Of a stretch of DNA of 64,000 bases, positions 18,259 through 29,395 are shown in pieces. The notes beneath the pieces were generated by a model that did not search any database, was not told the origin of the DNA, and saw only the letters and a list, made by a program, of their open reading frames with translations. Numbering within the stretch: position 1 is the stretch's first letter; every line of letters begins with the position of its first letter. The stretch covers positions 2,767,001 through 2,831,000 of the forward strand of contig NZ_AMWJ02000001.1 of NCBI RefSeq assembly GCF_000319305.2, in the 5' to 3' direction. The stretch is from Pseudomonas bharatica CSV86. Its GTDB lineage: Bacteria > Pseudomonadota > Gammaproteobacteria > Pseudomonadales > Pseudomonadaceae. The position numbers and the translations under genes were made by a program.

Positions 18259-20430
18259 TCACCCCAGCAACTTCTCCACCGTCAACGGAAAGTCCCTGAC
18301 CCGCCGCCCGGTGGCATGACACACCGCATTGGCCACCGCCGCCGCCACCCCGACCACACCAATCTCGCCAACGCCCTTGGAGCCCAGCTCGTTGACGATA
18401 TCGTCGGGCTCATCGACGAAGATCACTTCGATTTCGCCGATGTCGGCATTCACCGGGATGTGGTACTCGGCCAGGTTGTGGTTCATGTAGCGACCCAGGC
18501 CATGGTCGATCTGCGTCTCTTCCTGCAGGGCCATGCCCAGCCCCCAGACCACGCCACCAAGTATCTGGCTGCGTGCGGTCTTGGGGTTGATTACCCGGCC
18601 CGCCGCCACGGCGCTCACCACCCGGCTGACGCGCAAGGTCCCCAGCGCCTCGTCGATGCGCACCTCGACGAACACCGCCGAGTGCGTGGCGCTGGCAAAG
18701 CCCTGGCGCCTGGCCGAGGGTTCGGCATCGACGCGTACGTCCATGGCTTCCAGCGCATAAGCCTTGCCGGCCACTTGGAGTTGCCCGTCACGAACCACGA
18801 ATGCCCCGGCATCGATCCCGGCAAGTTCCGGGTAACGCCCCTTGGCCCAGGCCACCAGCTTGCCACGCAAGGCCTGGCAGGCCTGGCGCACGGCCGGGCC
18901 CACCGACGACACGGTAAACGAGCCGCCCTGCAAGGGCGCCGTCGGCAGGCTGCTGTCGCCGAGCTGGAAGGTTACGTCTGCCAGCGCCATACCGAAGGCG
19001 TCGGCGGCGATCTGGGTCATCACGGTGTAGGTTCCCGTACCGATATCAGTGGTCGCGCTGCTGACCCACAGGTGCCCATCGGCGTCCAGCCGCGCGCGGG
19101 CGCTGGCCTTCATCTGCATGGCTTCCCAGACTCCACCGGCCATGCCCCAGCCGACCAGCTCGCCCTGGTCCTGCATGCTCCGCGGCCTGGGGTCGCGGCT
19201 GTGCCAGCCGAAGCGCAAGGCGCCCCGGGCGTAGCAGTCGAGCAGCGCCTTGCTGGAATACGGCTTGCCTTCGTTGCCATTGCTGTCGGCGAAGTTGACC
19301 CGGCGCAGCTCCAGCGGATCCAGGGACAACGCTTGCGCCAGTTCGTCCATCGCGCACTCCAGGGCAATCACCCCGGAGGCCGCCCCCGGCGCCCGCATAT
19401 CCAGCGGCGTGTACACGTCCAGCGGTACCAGGCGATAGCCCAGGGCGACGTTGTCGCAGCGATAGAGCATCCCCGACCATTCCACCAGGTGCTCGGTGAA
19501 ATCCTCGAAGCGCGAGGTCTGCCCGGTGGCCTCGTGGGAGATCGCCAGCAGGCGACCCTGGGCATCGGCGCCCAGGCGCAGGCGCTGCACCGTGCGCGGA
19601 CGATAGCCGAAGGTGAACATCTGCTGGCGGGTCAGGGTCACCCGCACCGAGCGCTGCAAGCGAAGCGCCGCCATGGCCGCTAGGGTCAGTTGATATTGCG
19701 GTCGCAGCCCGGACCCGAAGGCGCCGCCGACATAGGCGGCGCACACCCGCACCCGCTCCTTGGGCAGGTCGAAGACCTTGACCAGGTAATCCTGGCTGTT
19801 CTGCGTGCCCTGGGTCTTGTCGTGCACCTGCAGGCTGCCATCGGCGTTGTAGATCACCGTCGAGGCGTGGGGCTCCATGGGGTTGTGGTGCTCCACCGGG
19901 GTGCTGTAGGTGGCGTCGACCTTGAACGGCGCGGCCTCGAACGCCCCGGCGAAATCACCACGGGGCCCGGGCAGTTCGGCCGGGGCGTCGTGGGCGTTGT
20001 CCAGCTCGGCGAACAGGTCGGTGCGGTGCGCCTCGGCATCGATCTCGATACGCACCAACGACCCGGCGTAGCGCGCCACCTCCAGGCTCTCGGCCACCAC
20101 CAGCGCCAGCGGCTGGCCGCTGTACAGGACGCGGTCGTTGAACAGCGGACGAAAGGGCTTGCCCTCGGCGGCGTCGGCATCCTCGTAGGACTCGTCATCC
20201 CCCGCCATCTTCGGCCGGTTCAGGTGATGCAGCACTTCGACCACGCCCGGCACCGCCAATGCGGCATCGCAGTCGATCCGACGGATGCGGCCCCGGGCAA
20301 CGTTGCCGCTCACCACGCTACCGTAGAGCAAGCCCGGCTCGGGATATTCGCCGGCATAACGGGCGCGACCCGTGACTTTTGCCGGGCCGTCGACCCGGTC
20401 CAGCGGCTGGCCGCTCAGGGGACTGTTCAT
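18259..20430 (-). CDS. Aldehyde oxidoreductase molybdenum-binding subunit, PaoC/YagR-like
   Basis: A 723-residue large subunit of a heterotrimeric xanthine-dehydrogenase-family aldehyde oxidase, close in length to PaoC of E. coli (732). Mo-site blocks are visible (VGGAFGSGLRPQYQL, QGGSFTVSSVGPAV) and the catalytic glutamate is in SKGVGEIGVVG near the C-terminus. The start at 20430 begins MNSPLSGQPLDRVDGPAKVTGRARYAGE; a much longer open frame upstream is an overlap artefact. It has its own GAGG 8-11 bases upstream, produced by a 15-bp tandem duplication. It is the last gene of the operon paoA-paoB-paoC. Confidence 0.9.
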   Translation of the reverse strand: MNSPLSGQPLDRVDGPAKVTGRARYAGEYPEPGLLYGSVVSGNVARGRIRRIDCDAALAVPGVVEVLHHLNRPKMAGDDESYEDADAAEGKPFRPLFNDRVLYSGQPLALVVAESLEVARYAGSLVRIEIDAEAHRTDLFAELDNAHDAPAELPGPRGDFAGAFEAAPFKVDATYSTPVEHHNPMEPHASTVIYNADGSLQVHDKTQGTQNSQDYLVKVFDLPKERVRVCAAYVGGAFGSGLRPQYQLTLAAMAALRLQRSVRVTLTRQQMFTFGYRPRTVQRLRLGADAQGRLLAISHEATGQTSRFEDFTEHLVEWSGMLYRCDNVALGYRLVPLDVYTPLDMRAPGAASGVIALECAMDELAQALSLDPLELRRVNFADSNGNEGKPYSSKALLDCYARGALRFGWHSRDPRPRSMQDQGELVGWGMAGGVWEAMQMKASARARLDADGHLWVSSATTDIGTGTYTVMTQIAADAFGMALADVTFQLGDSSLPTAPLQGGSFTVSSVGPAVRQACQALRGKLVAWAKGRYPELAGIDAGAFVVRDGQLQVAGKAYALEAMDVRVDAEPSARRQGFASATHSAVFVEVRIDEALGTLRVSRVVSAVAAGRVINPKTARSQILGGVVWGLGMALQEETQIDHGLGRYMNHNLAEYHIPVNADIGEIEVIFVDEPDDIVNELGSKGVGEIGVVGVAAAVANAVCHATGRRVRDFPLTVEKLLG

Positions 20431-20445
20431 GGATGCTCCTCTCAT
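20416..20445. repeat. 15-bp tandem duplication at the paoB/paoC junction
   Basis: On the minus strand the 15 bases GAGGAGCATCCATGA occur twice in direct succession. The first copy holds the stop of the FAD-subunit gene (CAT CCA TGA) and the second gives the ribosome site and ATG of the Mo-subunit gene. The original junction was probably a single ATGA overlap. Confidence 0.85.
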
Positions 20446-21434
20446 GGATGCTCCTCCGCAGCCTGCGCCTGGGTCAGCGCACGAATGATGGCGTTTTTCG
20501 CCAGGGTGATCTTGAAGGCGTTGTGCGCCAGGGGCCTGGCATCGCGCAACAGGGCGTCGGCGAAAGCCGCATAGCTCTCGCGGGTAGCCGGGCGCCCGAG
20601 CATCGACCGTTCCAGCCCGACATCGCGCCATGGCTTGTGCGCCACGCCGCCCAGGGCCACGCGCAATCCGGCGATGCTGTTGTCGTCGGCCACCACCAGC
20701 CCCGCCGCGACCGAGACCAGAGCGAAGGCATAGGACGCCCGGTCGCGCAGCTTGAGGTAATGGCTGCACGCGACGAACGGGGGCGGCGGCAGTGCGATGG
20801 CGACGATCAGTTCGTCCTCGGCCAGGCAGTTGTCGCGCTCCGGCGTGGCGCCTGGCAGGCGGTGGAAGTCGGCGAAGGGAATCTCCCGCTCGCCCTGCCT
20901 TCCGTGCACCAGCACCCTCGCCTCCAGCGCGGCGAGTGCCACGCACATATCGGACGGATGCACCGCCACGCAGTGCTCGCTGGCACCGAGGATTGCGTGC
21001 TGGCGGTTCAGCCCGTCCCGGGCCGGGCAACCACTGCCGGGCGCTCGTTTGTTGCACGGCACCGCCGCGTCGTAGAAGTAATGACAGCGGGTGCGCTGCA
21101 ACAGATTGCCGCCGGTGCTGGCCATATTGCGCAACTGCGGCGACGCGCCGGCCAGGATCGCCTGGCTCAGCAACGGGTAGCGGGCCTCCACGTCCAAGTG
21201 CCAGGCCAGCTCGGCATTGCTCACCAGCGCGCCGATCTGCAAGCCGCCGTTGGCGGTGGTACGCACCTCGCGCAGCGGCAGCCCGGTGATATCGATCACC
21301 CGCGCCGGGCGCTCGACGTTCTCTTTCATCAGGTCCAGCAGATTGGTGCCACCGGCGATAAAGCGCGCATCGGGCCCCGCCTGTTGCACGGCCTGTTCGA
21401 TGCTGTCCGGCTTGCTGTAGGCGAAAGGCATCAT
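20442..21434 (-). CDS. Aldehyde oxidoreductase FAD-binding subunit, PaoB/YagS-like
   Basis: A 330-residue medium subunit with FAD-binding motif ARFIAGGTNLLDLM at residues 23-36 and the QLRNMASTGGNLLQRTRC block. The extra cysteines CHYFYDAAVPCNKRAPGSGC match the additional 4Fe-4S cluster seen in PaoB. It passes electrons from the 2Fe-2S subunit to the acceptor. Its start overlaps the 2Fe-2S subunit stop by 4 bases (ATGA), so translation is coupled. Confidence 0.9.
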   Translation of the reverse strand: MMPFAYSKPDSIEQAVQQAGPDARFIAGGTNLLDLMKENVERPARVIDITGLPLREVRTTANGGLQIGALVSNAELAWHLDVEARYPLLSQAILAGASPQLRNMASTGGNLLQRTRCHYFYDAAVPCNKRAPGSGCPARDGLNRQHAILGASEHCVAVHPSDMCVALAALEARVLVHGRQGEREIPFADFHRLPGATPERDNCLAEDELIVAIALPPPPFVACSHYLKLRDRASYAFALVSVAAGLVVADDNSIAGLRVALGGVAHKPWRDVGLERSMLGRPATRESYAAFADALLRDARPLAHNAFKITLAKNAIIRALTQAQAAEEHP

Positions 21435-21934
21435 GGACGCGGCCCTCCCATCTGCGGCAGGGCTTCCTCCACCGCCGCGACGATATTGCTATAGGCCCCG
21501 CAGCGGCACAGGTTGCCGCTCATGGCCTCCTGGATCTGCGCCCGCGACCGCGCCCTGCCCTCGCGAGCCATGCCCACGGCGGAACAGATCTGCCCGGGGG
21601 TGCAATAGCCACACTGGAAGGCGTCGTGGGCGATGAACGCCTGTTGCAATGGGTGCAGGCGATCGCCGTGGGCCAGGCCTTCGATGGTGGTCAGCTCGTC
21701 GCCGTCGCACATGATCGCCAGGGTCAGGCAGGCGTTCACCCGACGGCCGTTGCGCAATACGGTGCAGGCGCCGCACTGGCCGTGGTCGCAGCCCTTCTTG
21801 GTGCCGACCAGGTCGAGTTCATCGCGCAGCAGGTCAAGCAGGGTCAACCAGGGCGGCACTTGCAAGTGATGCTGCTCGCCGTTGATGTACAGGCCGATCG
21901 CATGGGTGTTCGGCGCGGAAGGGACATCGCTCAT
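21431..21934 (-). CDS. Aldehyde oxidoreductase 2Fe-2S subunit, PaoA/YagT-like
   Basis: A 167-residue small subunit with two 2Fe-2S motifs: GCDHGQCGACTVLRNG...C and CGYCTPGQ...CRCGAY. The start at 21934 (MSDVPSAPNTH) follows GAGG with an 8-base spacer. E. coli PaoA begins with a Tat signal; none is visible here, so this enzyme is predicted to stay in the cytoplasm. It heads the paoABC-like operon and is divergent from the MocA-like gene. Confidence 0.9.
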   Translation of the reverse strand: MSDVPSAPNTHAIGLYINGEQHHLQVPPWLTLLDLLRDELDLVGTKKGCDHGQCGACTVLRNGRRVNACLTLAIMCDGDELTTIEGLAHGDRLHPLQQAFIAHDAFQCGYCTPGQICSAVGMAREGRARSRAQIQEAMSGNLCRCGAYSNIVAAVEEALPQMGGPRP

Positions 21935-21993
21935 GACAAAGGCCTCACGGTAGGTATGCTGGTGCTTTTCAGGTCCGACCGGGGAGCGAAGAG

Positions 21994-22590
21994 ATGGGTT
22001 CAAAGGGATTGACCGGAAGGTGCGCGGCGCTGGTACTGGCGGCCGGGCGCGGGCGCAGGTTTGGCAGCGACAAGCGGATTGCGCCGTTGCCTGGTGGCGC
22101 GCGCCTGCTGGAGACGACCCTGGCGCGGGTGCTGGAGGCGTTCGAGGAGGTCTGGGTGGTGCTCAGGCCGGAGGACGATGTGGCGGCGCTGGGGGTGGAT
22201 GCCACGCGGGTGAAAGTAGTGCGGGCCGAACAGGCCGACCAGGGCATGGGACACAGCCTGGCGGCCGGGGCACGGGCTATCGCGCAAGCCGGATCAGGCA
22301 TCGAGGCGGTGGCGGTGATGCTGGGGGACATGCCCTGGGTCAAGGTGCAAACGCTGGTGCAACTTGCCGGCCTGGCAAAGGAAGACCGGATTCTGGTACC
22401 GCGGTTCGAGGAACAGCGTGGGCATCCGGTGGTGTTCGGCAAAGCATTCTGGGAGGAACTGGCGGAACTGGACGGGGATCAGGGCGGGAGGCGGGTCATC
22501 GAGAAACACCAGGAGGCCTGCCGGATCGTGGAGGTCGGCGATCAGGGGGTGGTCGCGGATGTGGATCTGCCCCCTGACTGCCGCGGATAA
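21994..22590 (+). CDS. MocA/MobA-like NTP-transferase (molybdenum cofactor cytidylyltransferase family)
   Basis: A 198-residue nucleotidyltransferase. The N-terminal motif AALVLAAGRGRRFGSDKRIAPLPGGARLLE has the LAAGxGxRxG nucleotide loop followed by a lysine. Later conserved blocks are LGDMPWV (metal-binding aspartate) and RGHPVVFG. MocA attaches CMP to Moco, giving the MCD form that xanthine-dehydrogenase-family enzymes use. It is divergent from the paoABC-like operon and close to XdhC, which supports that role. The C-terminus is short, as in MocA. Confidence 0.85.
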   Translation: MGSKGLTGRCAALVLAAGRGRRFGSDKRIAPLPGGARLLETTLARVLEAFEEVWVVLRPEDDVAALGVDATRVKVVRAEQADQGMGHSLAAGARAIAQAGSGIEAVAVMLGDMPWVKVQTLVQLAGLAKEDRILVPRFEEQRGHPVVFGKAFWEELAELDGDQGGRRVIEKHQEACRIVEVGDQGVVADVDLPPDCRG

Positions 22591-22695
22591 GTGGCATAAG
22601 ACACCACCCGACAGCCCCCGCCAATAAGCACAAGACTTCCCGGAGAAAACCCGGATAATGGCCGCCAAAATCGATTCGCCCGCTACGGAACCCGC

Positions 22696-24888
22696 ATGGA
22701 AATCAAGGTCAATTTTCTCGACAACCTCCGACTCGAAGCCAAGTTCGACGACTTCACGGTGATCGCCGACCAGCCGATCCGCTACAAGGGCGACGGTTCG
22801 GCACCGGGTCCGTTCGACTATTTCCTGGCCTCCTCGGCGTTGTGTGCGGCCTATTTCGTCAAGCTGTACTGCCAGACCCGCGACATCCCCACCGACAATA
22901 TCCGCCTGTCGCAGAACAACATCGTCGACCCGGAAAACCGCTACAACCAGATCTTCAAGATCCAGGTCGAGCTGCCCGCCGATATCTCCGAGAAGGATCG
23001 CCAGGGCATCCTGCGCTCCATCGACCGCTGCACCGTGAAGAAGGTGGTGCAGACCGGCCCGGAATTCATCATCGAAGAGGTGGAGAACCTCGACGCCGAC
23101 GCCCAGGCCCTGTTGATGCCGGGCCTCGACGGCCAGACCCGCACGCTCATCCCGGGCAAGGACCTGCCGCTGGAGCAGACCATCGCCAACATGTCGCAGA
23201 TCCTCGCTGGGCTGGGCATGAAGATCGAGATCGCCTCCTGGCGCAATATCGTGCCGAACGTGTGGTCCTTGCATATCCGCGACGCGCAGTCGCCGATGTG
23301 CTTCACCAACGGCAAGGGCTCGAGCAAGGAAAGCGCGCTGGCCTCGGCCCTGGGCGAATTCATCGAGCGGCTGAACTGCAACTTCTTCTATAACGACCAG
23401 TTCTGGGGCGAGGACATCGCCAACGCCGAGTTCGTGCATTACCCGAACGAGCGCTGGTTCAAGCCGGGGCGCAACGACGCCCTGCCCAAGGGCCTGCTCG
23501 ACGAGTATTGCCTGGCCATCTACAACCCGGACGGCGAACTGCTCGGCTCGCACCTGTACGACACCAACTCGGGCAATATCGAGCGTGGCATCTGCGCGCT
23601 GCCCTATGTGCGCCAGTCCGACGGCGAGGTGGTGTATTTCCCGTCGAACCTGATCGAGAACCTGTACCTGAGCAACGGCATGTCCGCCGGCAACACCCTG
23701 GCCGAAGCCCAGGTGCAGTGCCTGTCGGAGATCTTCGAGCGGGCGGTCAAGCGCGAGATCCTCGAAGGCGAGCTGGCCTTGCCGGACGTGCCGCAGGAGG
23801 TGCTGGCCAAGTACCCGGGCATCCTCGCCGGTATCCAGGGCCTTGAAGAGCAAGGCTTCCCGGTGCTGGTCAAGGACGCCTCGCTGGGCGGTGAATTCCC
23901 GGTGATGTGCGTGACCCTGATGAACCCGCGCACCGGCGGCGTGTTCGCTTCCTTCGGTGCCCACCCGAGCTTCGAGGTGGCGCTGGAACGCAGCCTCACC
24001 GAACTGCTCCAGGGCCGCAGCTTCGAAGGCCTCAACGACCTGCCGCAACCGACCTTCGAAAGCCATGCACTGATGGAGCCAAACAACTTCGTCGAGCACT
24101 TCATCGATTCCAGCGGCGTGGTCTCCTGGCGGTTCTTCAGTGCCAGGTCTGATTTCGAGTTCGTCGAATGGGACTTCTCCGGCCACGGCGAAGACTCCAA
24201 TGCCGAGGAAGCCGCGACCCTGTTCGGCATCCTCGAAGGCATGGGCAAGGAGGTCTACATGGCCACCTACGACCACCTCGGCGCCCCGGCCTGCCGCATC
24301 CTGGTGCCGGGCTATTCGGAAATCTACCCGGTGGACGACCTGATCTGGGACAACACCAACAAGGCGCTGTTTTTCCGCGAAGACATCCTCAACCTGCACA
24401 GCCTTGACGATGACGCCCTGGAAAGCCTGCTGGAGCGCCTGGTGGAGTCCGAGCTGGACGAATACACCGAGATCAAGACGCTGATCGGCGTCGAGTTCGA
24501 CGACAACACGGTGTGGGGCCAGTTGACCGTGCTGGAATTGAAGATCCTGATCCAGGTGGCGTTGAAGAAGTTCGACGATGCCAAGGAACTGGTCGAGATG
24601 TTCCTCCAGTACAACGACAACACCGTCGAGCGCGGGCTGTTCTACCAGGCGCTGAACGTGGTGCTGGAAGTGGAACTGGACAGCGACCTGGACCTGGCCG
24701 ACTACGAGGTCAACTTCCGCCGCATGTTCGGCAATCCGCGGATGGATGCGGTGCTGGCGTCGGTCGAAGGCAGCCTGCGCTTCCATGGCCTGACCCCGAC
24801 CAGCATGAAACTGGAAGGCCTGGACCGGCACCTGCGCCTGATCGAGAGCTACAAGAAACTGCACGCAGCGCGGGCAGCCAAGGGCTGA
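22696..24888 (+). CDS. ycaO: OsmC-YcaO fusion protein
   Basis: A 730-residue fusion. Residues 1 to about 145 are an OsmC-like domain (APGPFDYFLASSALCAAYFVKLYC), a fold used for peroxide or thiol chemistry; the expected cysteine is present. From about residue 150 the protein aligns along its full length with E. coli YcaO, including IRDAQSPMCFTNGKGSSKESALASALGEFIERL, the ATP/Mg-binding block GNTLAEAQVQCLSEIFERAVK, and FASFGAHPSFEVALERSLTELLQGR, with the C-terminal tetratricopeptide-like region. YcaO ATPases activate backbone amides; in E. coli YcaO has been linked to RimO methylthiolation of ribosomal S12. The start is ATG 22696. It is a single-gene unit with REPs downstream. Confidence 0.93.
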   Translation: MEIKVNFLDNLRLEAKFDDFTVIADQPIRYKGDGSAPGPFDYFLASSALCAAYFVKLYCQTRDIPTDNIRLSQNNIVDPENRYNQIFKIQVELPADISEKDRQGILRSIDRCTVKKVVQTGPEFIIEEVENLDADAQALLMPGLDGQTRTLIPGKDLPLEQTIANMSQILAGLGMKIEIASWRNIVPNVWSLHIRDAQSPMCFTNGKGSSKESALASALGEFIERLNCNFFYNDQFWGEDIANAEFVHYPNERWFKPGRNDALPKGLLDEYCLAIYNPDGELLGSHLYDTNSGNIERGICALPYVRQSDGEVVYFPSNLIENLYLSNGMSAGNTLAEAQVQCLSEIFERAVKREILEGELALPDVPQEVLAKYPGILAGIQGLEEQGFPVLVKDASLGGEFPVMCVTLMNPRTGGVFASFGAHPSFEVALERSLTELLQGRSFEGLNDLPQPTFESHALMEPNNFVEHFIDSSGVVSWRFFSARSDFEFVEWDFSGHGEDSNAEEAATLFGILEGMGKEVYMATYDHLGAPACRILVPGYSEIYPVDDLIWDNTNKALFFREDILNLHSLDDDALESLLERLVESELDEYTEIKTLIGVEFDDNTVWGQLTVLELKILIQVALKKFDDAKELVEMFLQYNDNTVERGLFYQALNVVLEVELDSDLDLADYEVNFRRMFGNPRMDAVLASVEGSLRFHGLTPTSMKLEGLDRHLRLIESYKKLHAARAAKG

Positions 24889-24967
24889 TATTGCCTCATC
24901 GCCGGCAAGTCGGAGCGCCGCCACGCTGTCATGGAACAAAACATAACTATTTGATTTGCAAGGTTCT

Positions 24968-25039
24968 TGTGGGAGCGGGTTCACCCGCGATTGCTATGCT
25001 GACTTCAGCACCGCAATCGCGGGTGAACCCGCTCCCACA
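24968..25039. repeat. REP pair (inverted)
   Basis: Complementary 27-base arms (24968-24994 and 25013-25039) carry the same GTGGGAGCGGGTTCACCCGC core as the unit at 6435-6506, followed by the shared CACAGGGTACGCGT tail. Confidence 0.9.
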
Positions 25040-25190
25040 GGGTACGCGTTGTGCCTTAGAACTCGAAGGCCGGTAGTTGACAGGGGTCAATGATGTAGCG
25101 GACCTGGCAGGTAATCATGGGTAGTCCTTGGCGATGAAGGGCTCGAGTGTATTGAGCGGAGCCGTTCCGGCCTTGAACAAAGTTGCTGTT

Positions 25191-25342
25191 CTTTCGGGCC
25201 CTATCGCTGGCACAGGCAATGATGGTGTCTGGGCGGACCAATCGCTGGCAACGCCAGCTCCCACAAGGTCAGTGTCGAACACAAAATCTGCGGCTGGCTC
25301 GGAACCTGTGGGAGCTGGCTTGCCAGCGATAGGGCCCGAAAG
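25191..25342. repeat. Nested REP inverted repeat
   Basis: Outer perfect 22-base arms at 25191-25212 and 25321-25342 (CTTTCGGGCCCTATCGCTGG and its complement). Inside lies another REP half, with ATCGCTGGCAACGCCAGCTC at 25240-25260 facing GAGCTGGCTTGCCAGCGAT. This is the GAGCTGGCTTGCCAGCGAT REP class also seen at 29285-29367 and 31051-31149. Confidence 0.85.
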
Positions 25343-25465
25343 AGCAACACACGCCATTCCTGCGGAAAACGGATAGAACCCTCTCCCCTCTCTGACCAAG
25401 ACTAGCCATGCGCCCACCGGCCCACGCCGGTCGCGTGCCGTCCAACCAACCCGTCAGAGGTTTGC

Positions 25466-26824
25466 ATGAACACCCCCGCGCATCAGCTGAGCACCTGGCT
25501 GAAGCAACACCAGATCACCGAAGTCGAGTGCATTGTCAGTGACCTCACCGGCATCGCCCGCGGCAAGATTTCCCCTACCAACAAGTTTCTCGCCGAAGGC
25601 GGCATGCGCCTGCCGGAGAGCGTCCTGCTGCAGACCGTCACCGGCGATTTCGTCGAGGATGAGATCTACTACGACCTGCTGGACGAGGCGGACATCGATA
25701 TGTTCTGCCGCCCCGACCCGGAGGCGATCTTCCTGGTGCCCTGGGCCATCGAGCCCACCGCGATGGTGATTCATGACACCTACGACAAGCGCGGCAATCC
25801 CGTCGAGCTGTCGCCGCGCAACGTGCTCAAGCGCGTGCTGCGCCTGTACGCGCAGAAAGGCTGGACGCCGATCGTCGCGCCGGAAATGGAGTTCTACCTG
25901 ACCAAGCGCAGCAGCGACCCGGACTTCCCGCTGGAGGCGCCGATCGGCCGCTCGGGGCGTCCGGAAAGCGGCCGGCAGAGCTTTTCCATCGATGCCGCCA
26001 ACGAGTTCGACCCGCTGTTCGAGGATGTCTACGACTGGTGCGAGGCCCAGGGCCTGGACCTGGATACGCTGATCCACGAGGACGGCCCGGCGCAGATGGA
26101 GATCAACTTCCGCCACGGCGACGCCCTGTCCCTGGCCGACCAGATCACCGTGTTCAAGCGCACCATGCGCGAGGCCGCGCTCAAGCACAACGTGGCGGCG
26201 ACCTTCATGGCCAAGCCGATCACCGACGAGCCGGGCAGCGCCATGCATATCCACCAGAGCGTGGTGGACGCCGAGTCGGGCCGGAACATCTTCGTCAACG
26301 AGGACGGCAGCATGAGCGAGCTGTTCCTCAATTACATCGGCGGCCTGCAGAAGTACATCCCCAAGGTGCTCCCGATGTTCGCGCCGAACGTCAACTCGTT
26401 CCGCCGCTTCCTGCCGGACACCTCGGCGCCGGTCAACGTCGAGTGGGGCGAGGAGAACCGTACAGCCGGCCTACGCGTGCCGCCGTCCTCGCCCGAAGCG
26501 ATGCGCGTGGAAAACCGCCTGCCGGGCGCCGATGCCAACCCCTACCTGGCCATCGCCGCCAGCCTGCTGTGCGGCTACCTGGGCATGGTCGAGAAGATCG
26601 AGCCGAGCGCGCCGGTCCAGGGCCGCGCCTACGAGCGCCGCAGCCTGCGCCTGCCGATCACCATCGAGGACGCCCTCGCGGCCATGGAGAACTGCGAGGT
26701 GCTGGAGCAGTACCTGGGGCGCAAGTTCGTCCAGGGCTATGTCGCGGTGAAACGCACCGAGCACGAAAACTTCAAGCGCGTGATCAGTTCCTGGGAACGG
26801 GAGTTCCTGCTGCTCAGCGTCTGA
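25466..26824 (+). CDS. Gamma-glutamylpolyamine synthetase (glutamine synthetase family), SpuB/PuuA-like
   Basis: A 452-residue glutamine-synthetase-fold ligase; the length equals SpuB of P. aeruginosa. It ATP-dependently joins glutamate to putrescine or other polyamines in the cytoplasm, the first step of the gamma-glutamylated polyamine route. Catalytic blocks are APEMEFYL, QMEINF, GSAMHIHQS (the GS histidine/glutamate region) and NRTAGLRVPPSSPEAMRVENRLPGADANPYL. The start is preceded by AGAGG. It heads the operon with a polyamine-binding protein (45-bp gap) and PuuB-like oxidase. Confidence 0.9.
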   Translation: MNTPAHQLSTWLKQHQITEVECIVSDLTGIARGKISPTNKFLAEGGMRLPESVLLQTVTGDFVEDEIYYDLLDEADIDMFCRPDPEAIFLVPWAIEPTAMVIHDTYDKRGNPVELSPRNVLKRVLRLYAQKGWTPIVAPEMEFYLTKRSSDPDFPLEAPIGRSGRPESGRQSFSIDAANEFDPLFEDVYDWCEAQGLDLDTLIHEDGPAQMEINFRHGDALSLADQITVFKRTMREAALKHNVAATFMAKPITDEPGSAMHIHQSVVDAESGRNIFVNEDGSMSELFLNYIGGLQKYIPKVLPMFAPNVNSFRRFLPDTSAPVNVEWGEENRTAGLRVPPSSPEAMRVENRLPGADANPYLAIAASLLCGYLGMVEKIEPSAPVQGRAYERRSLRLPITIEDALAAMENCEVLEQYLGRKFVQGYVAVKRTEHENFKRVISSWEREFLLLSV

Positions 26825-26851
26825 CCGCAATCGCCACGCCGCCCACAATAA

Positions 26852-29265
<2,414 letters not shown>

Positions 29266-29284
29266 TTGATGTGGTGTATGTGAT

Positions 29285-29367
29285 GGCCTCATCGCTGGCA
29301 AGCCAGCTCCCACAGGTTTAGCGGTGTCCGCGGTCACTGTGGGAGCTGGCTTGCCAGCGACGAGGCC
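29285..29367. repeat. REP inverted repeat
   Basis: Arms at 29285-29315 and 29337-29367, near-perfect, carrying ATCGCTGGCAAGCCAGCTC and its complement. It lies between convergent genes (puuB-like and the AraC regulator) and may stop transcription from both sides. Confidence 0.85.
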
Positions 29368-29395
29368 CTGAAAACCAGCACAAGGCCCCAAGCCC

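Larger units (their letters stand above)
24889..25465. other. Intergenic region with two REP pairs
   Basis: This 577-bp gap separates the OsmC-YcaO gene and the polyamine operon. It holds two inverted REP units, at 24968-25039 and 25191-25342. The last 120 bp must carry the polyamine operon promoter. Short open frames here run through the REPs and are not credible genes. Confidence 0.7.

Noticed and set aside
20442..21057. Upstream in-frame extension of the PaoC-like gene
   Set aside because: It lies inside the FAD-subunit gene and has no family similarity; ATG 20430 has a ribosome site.
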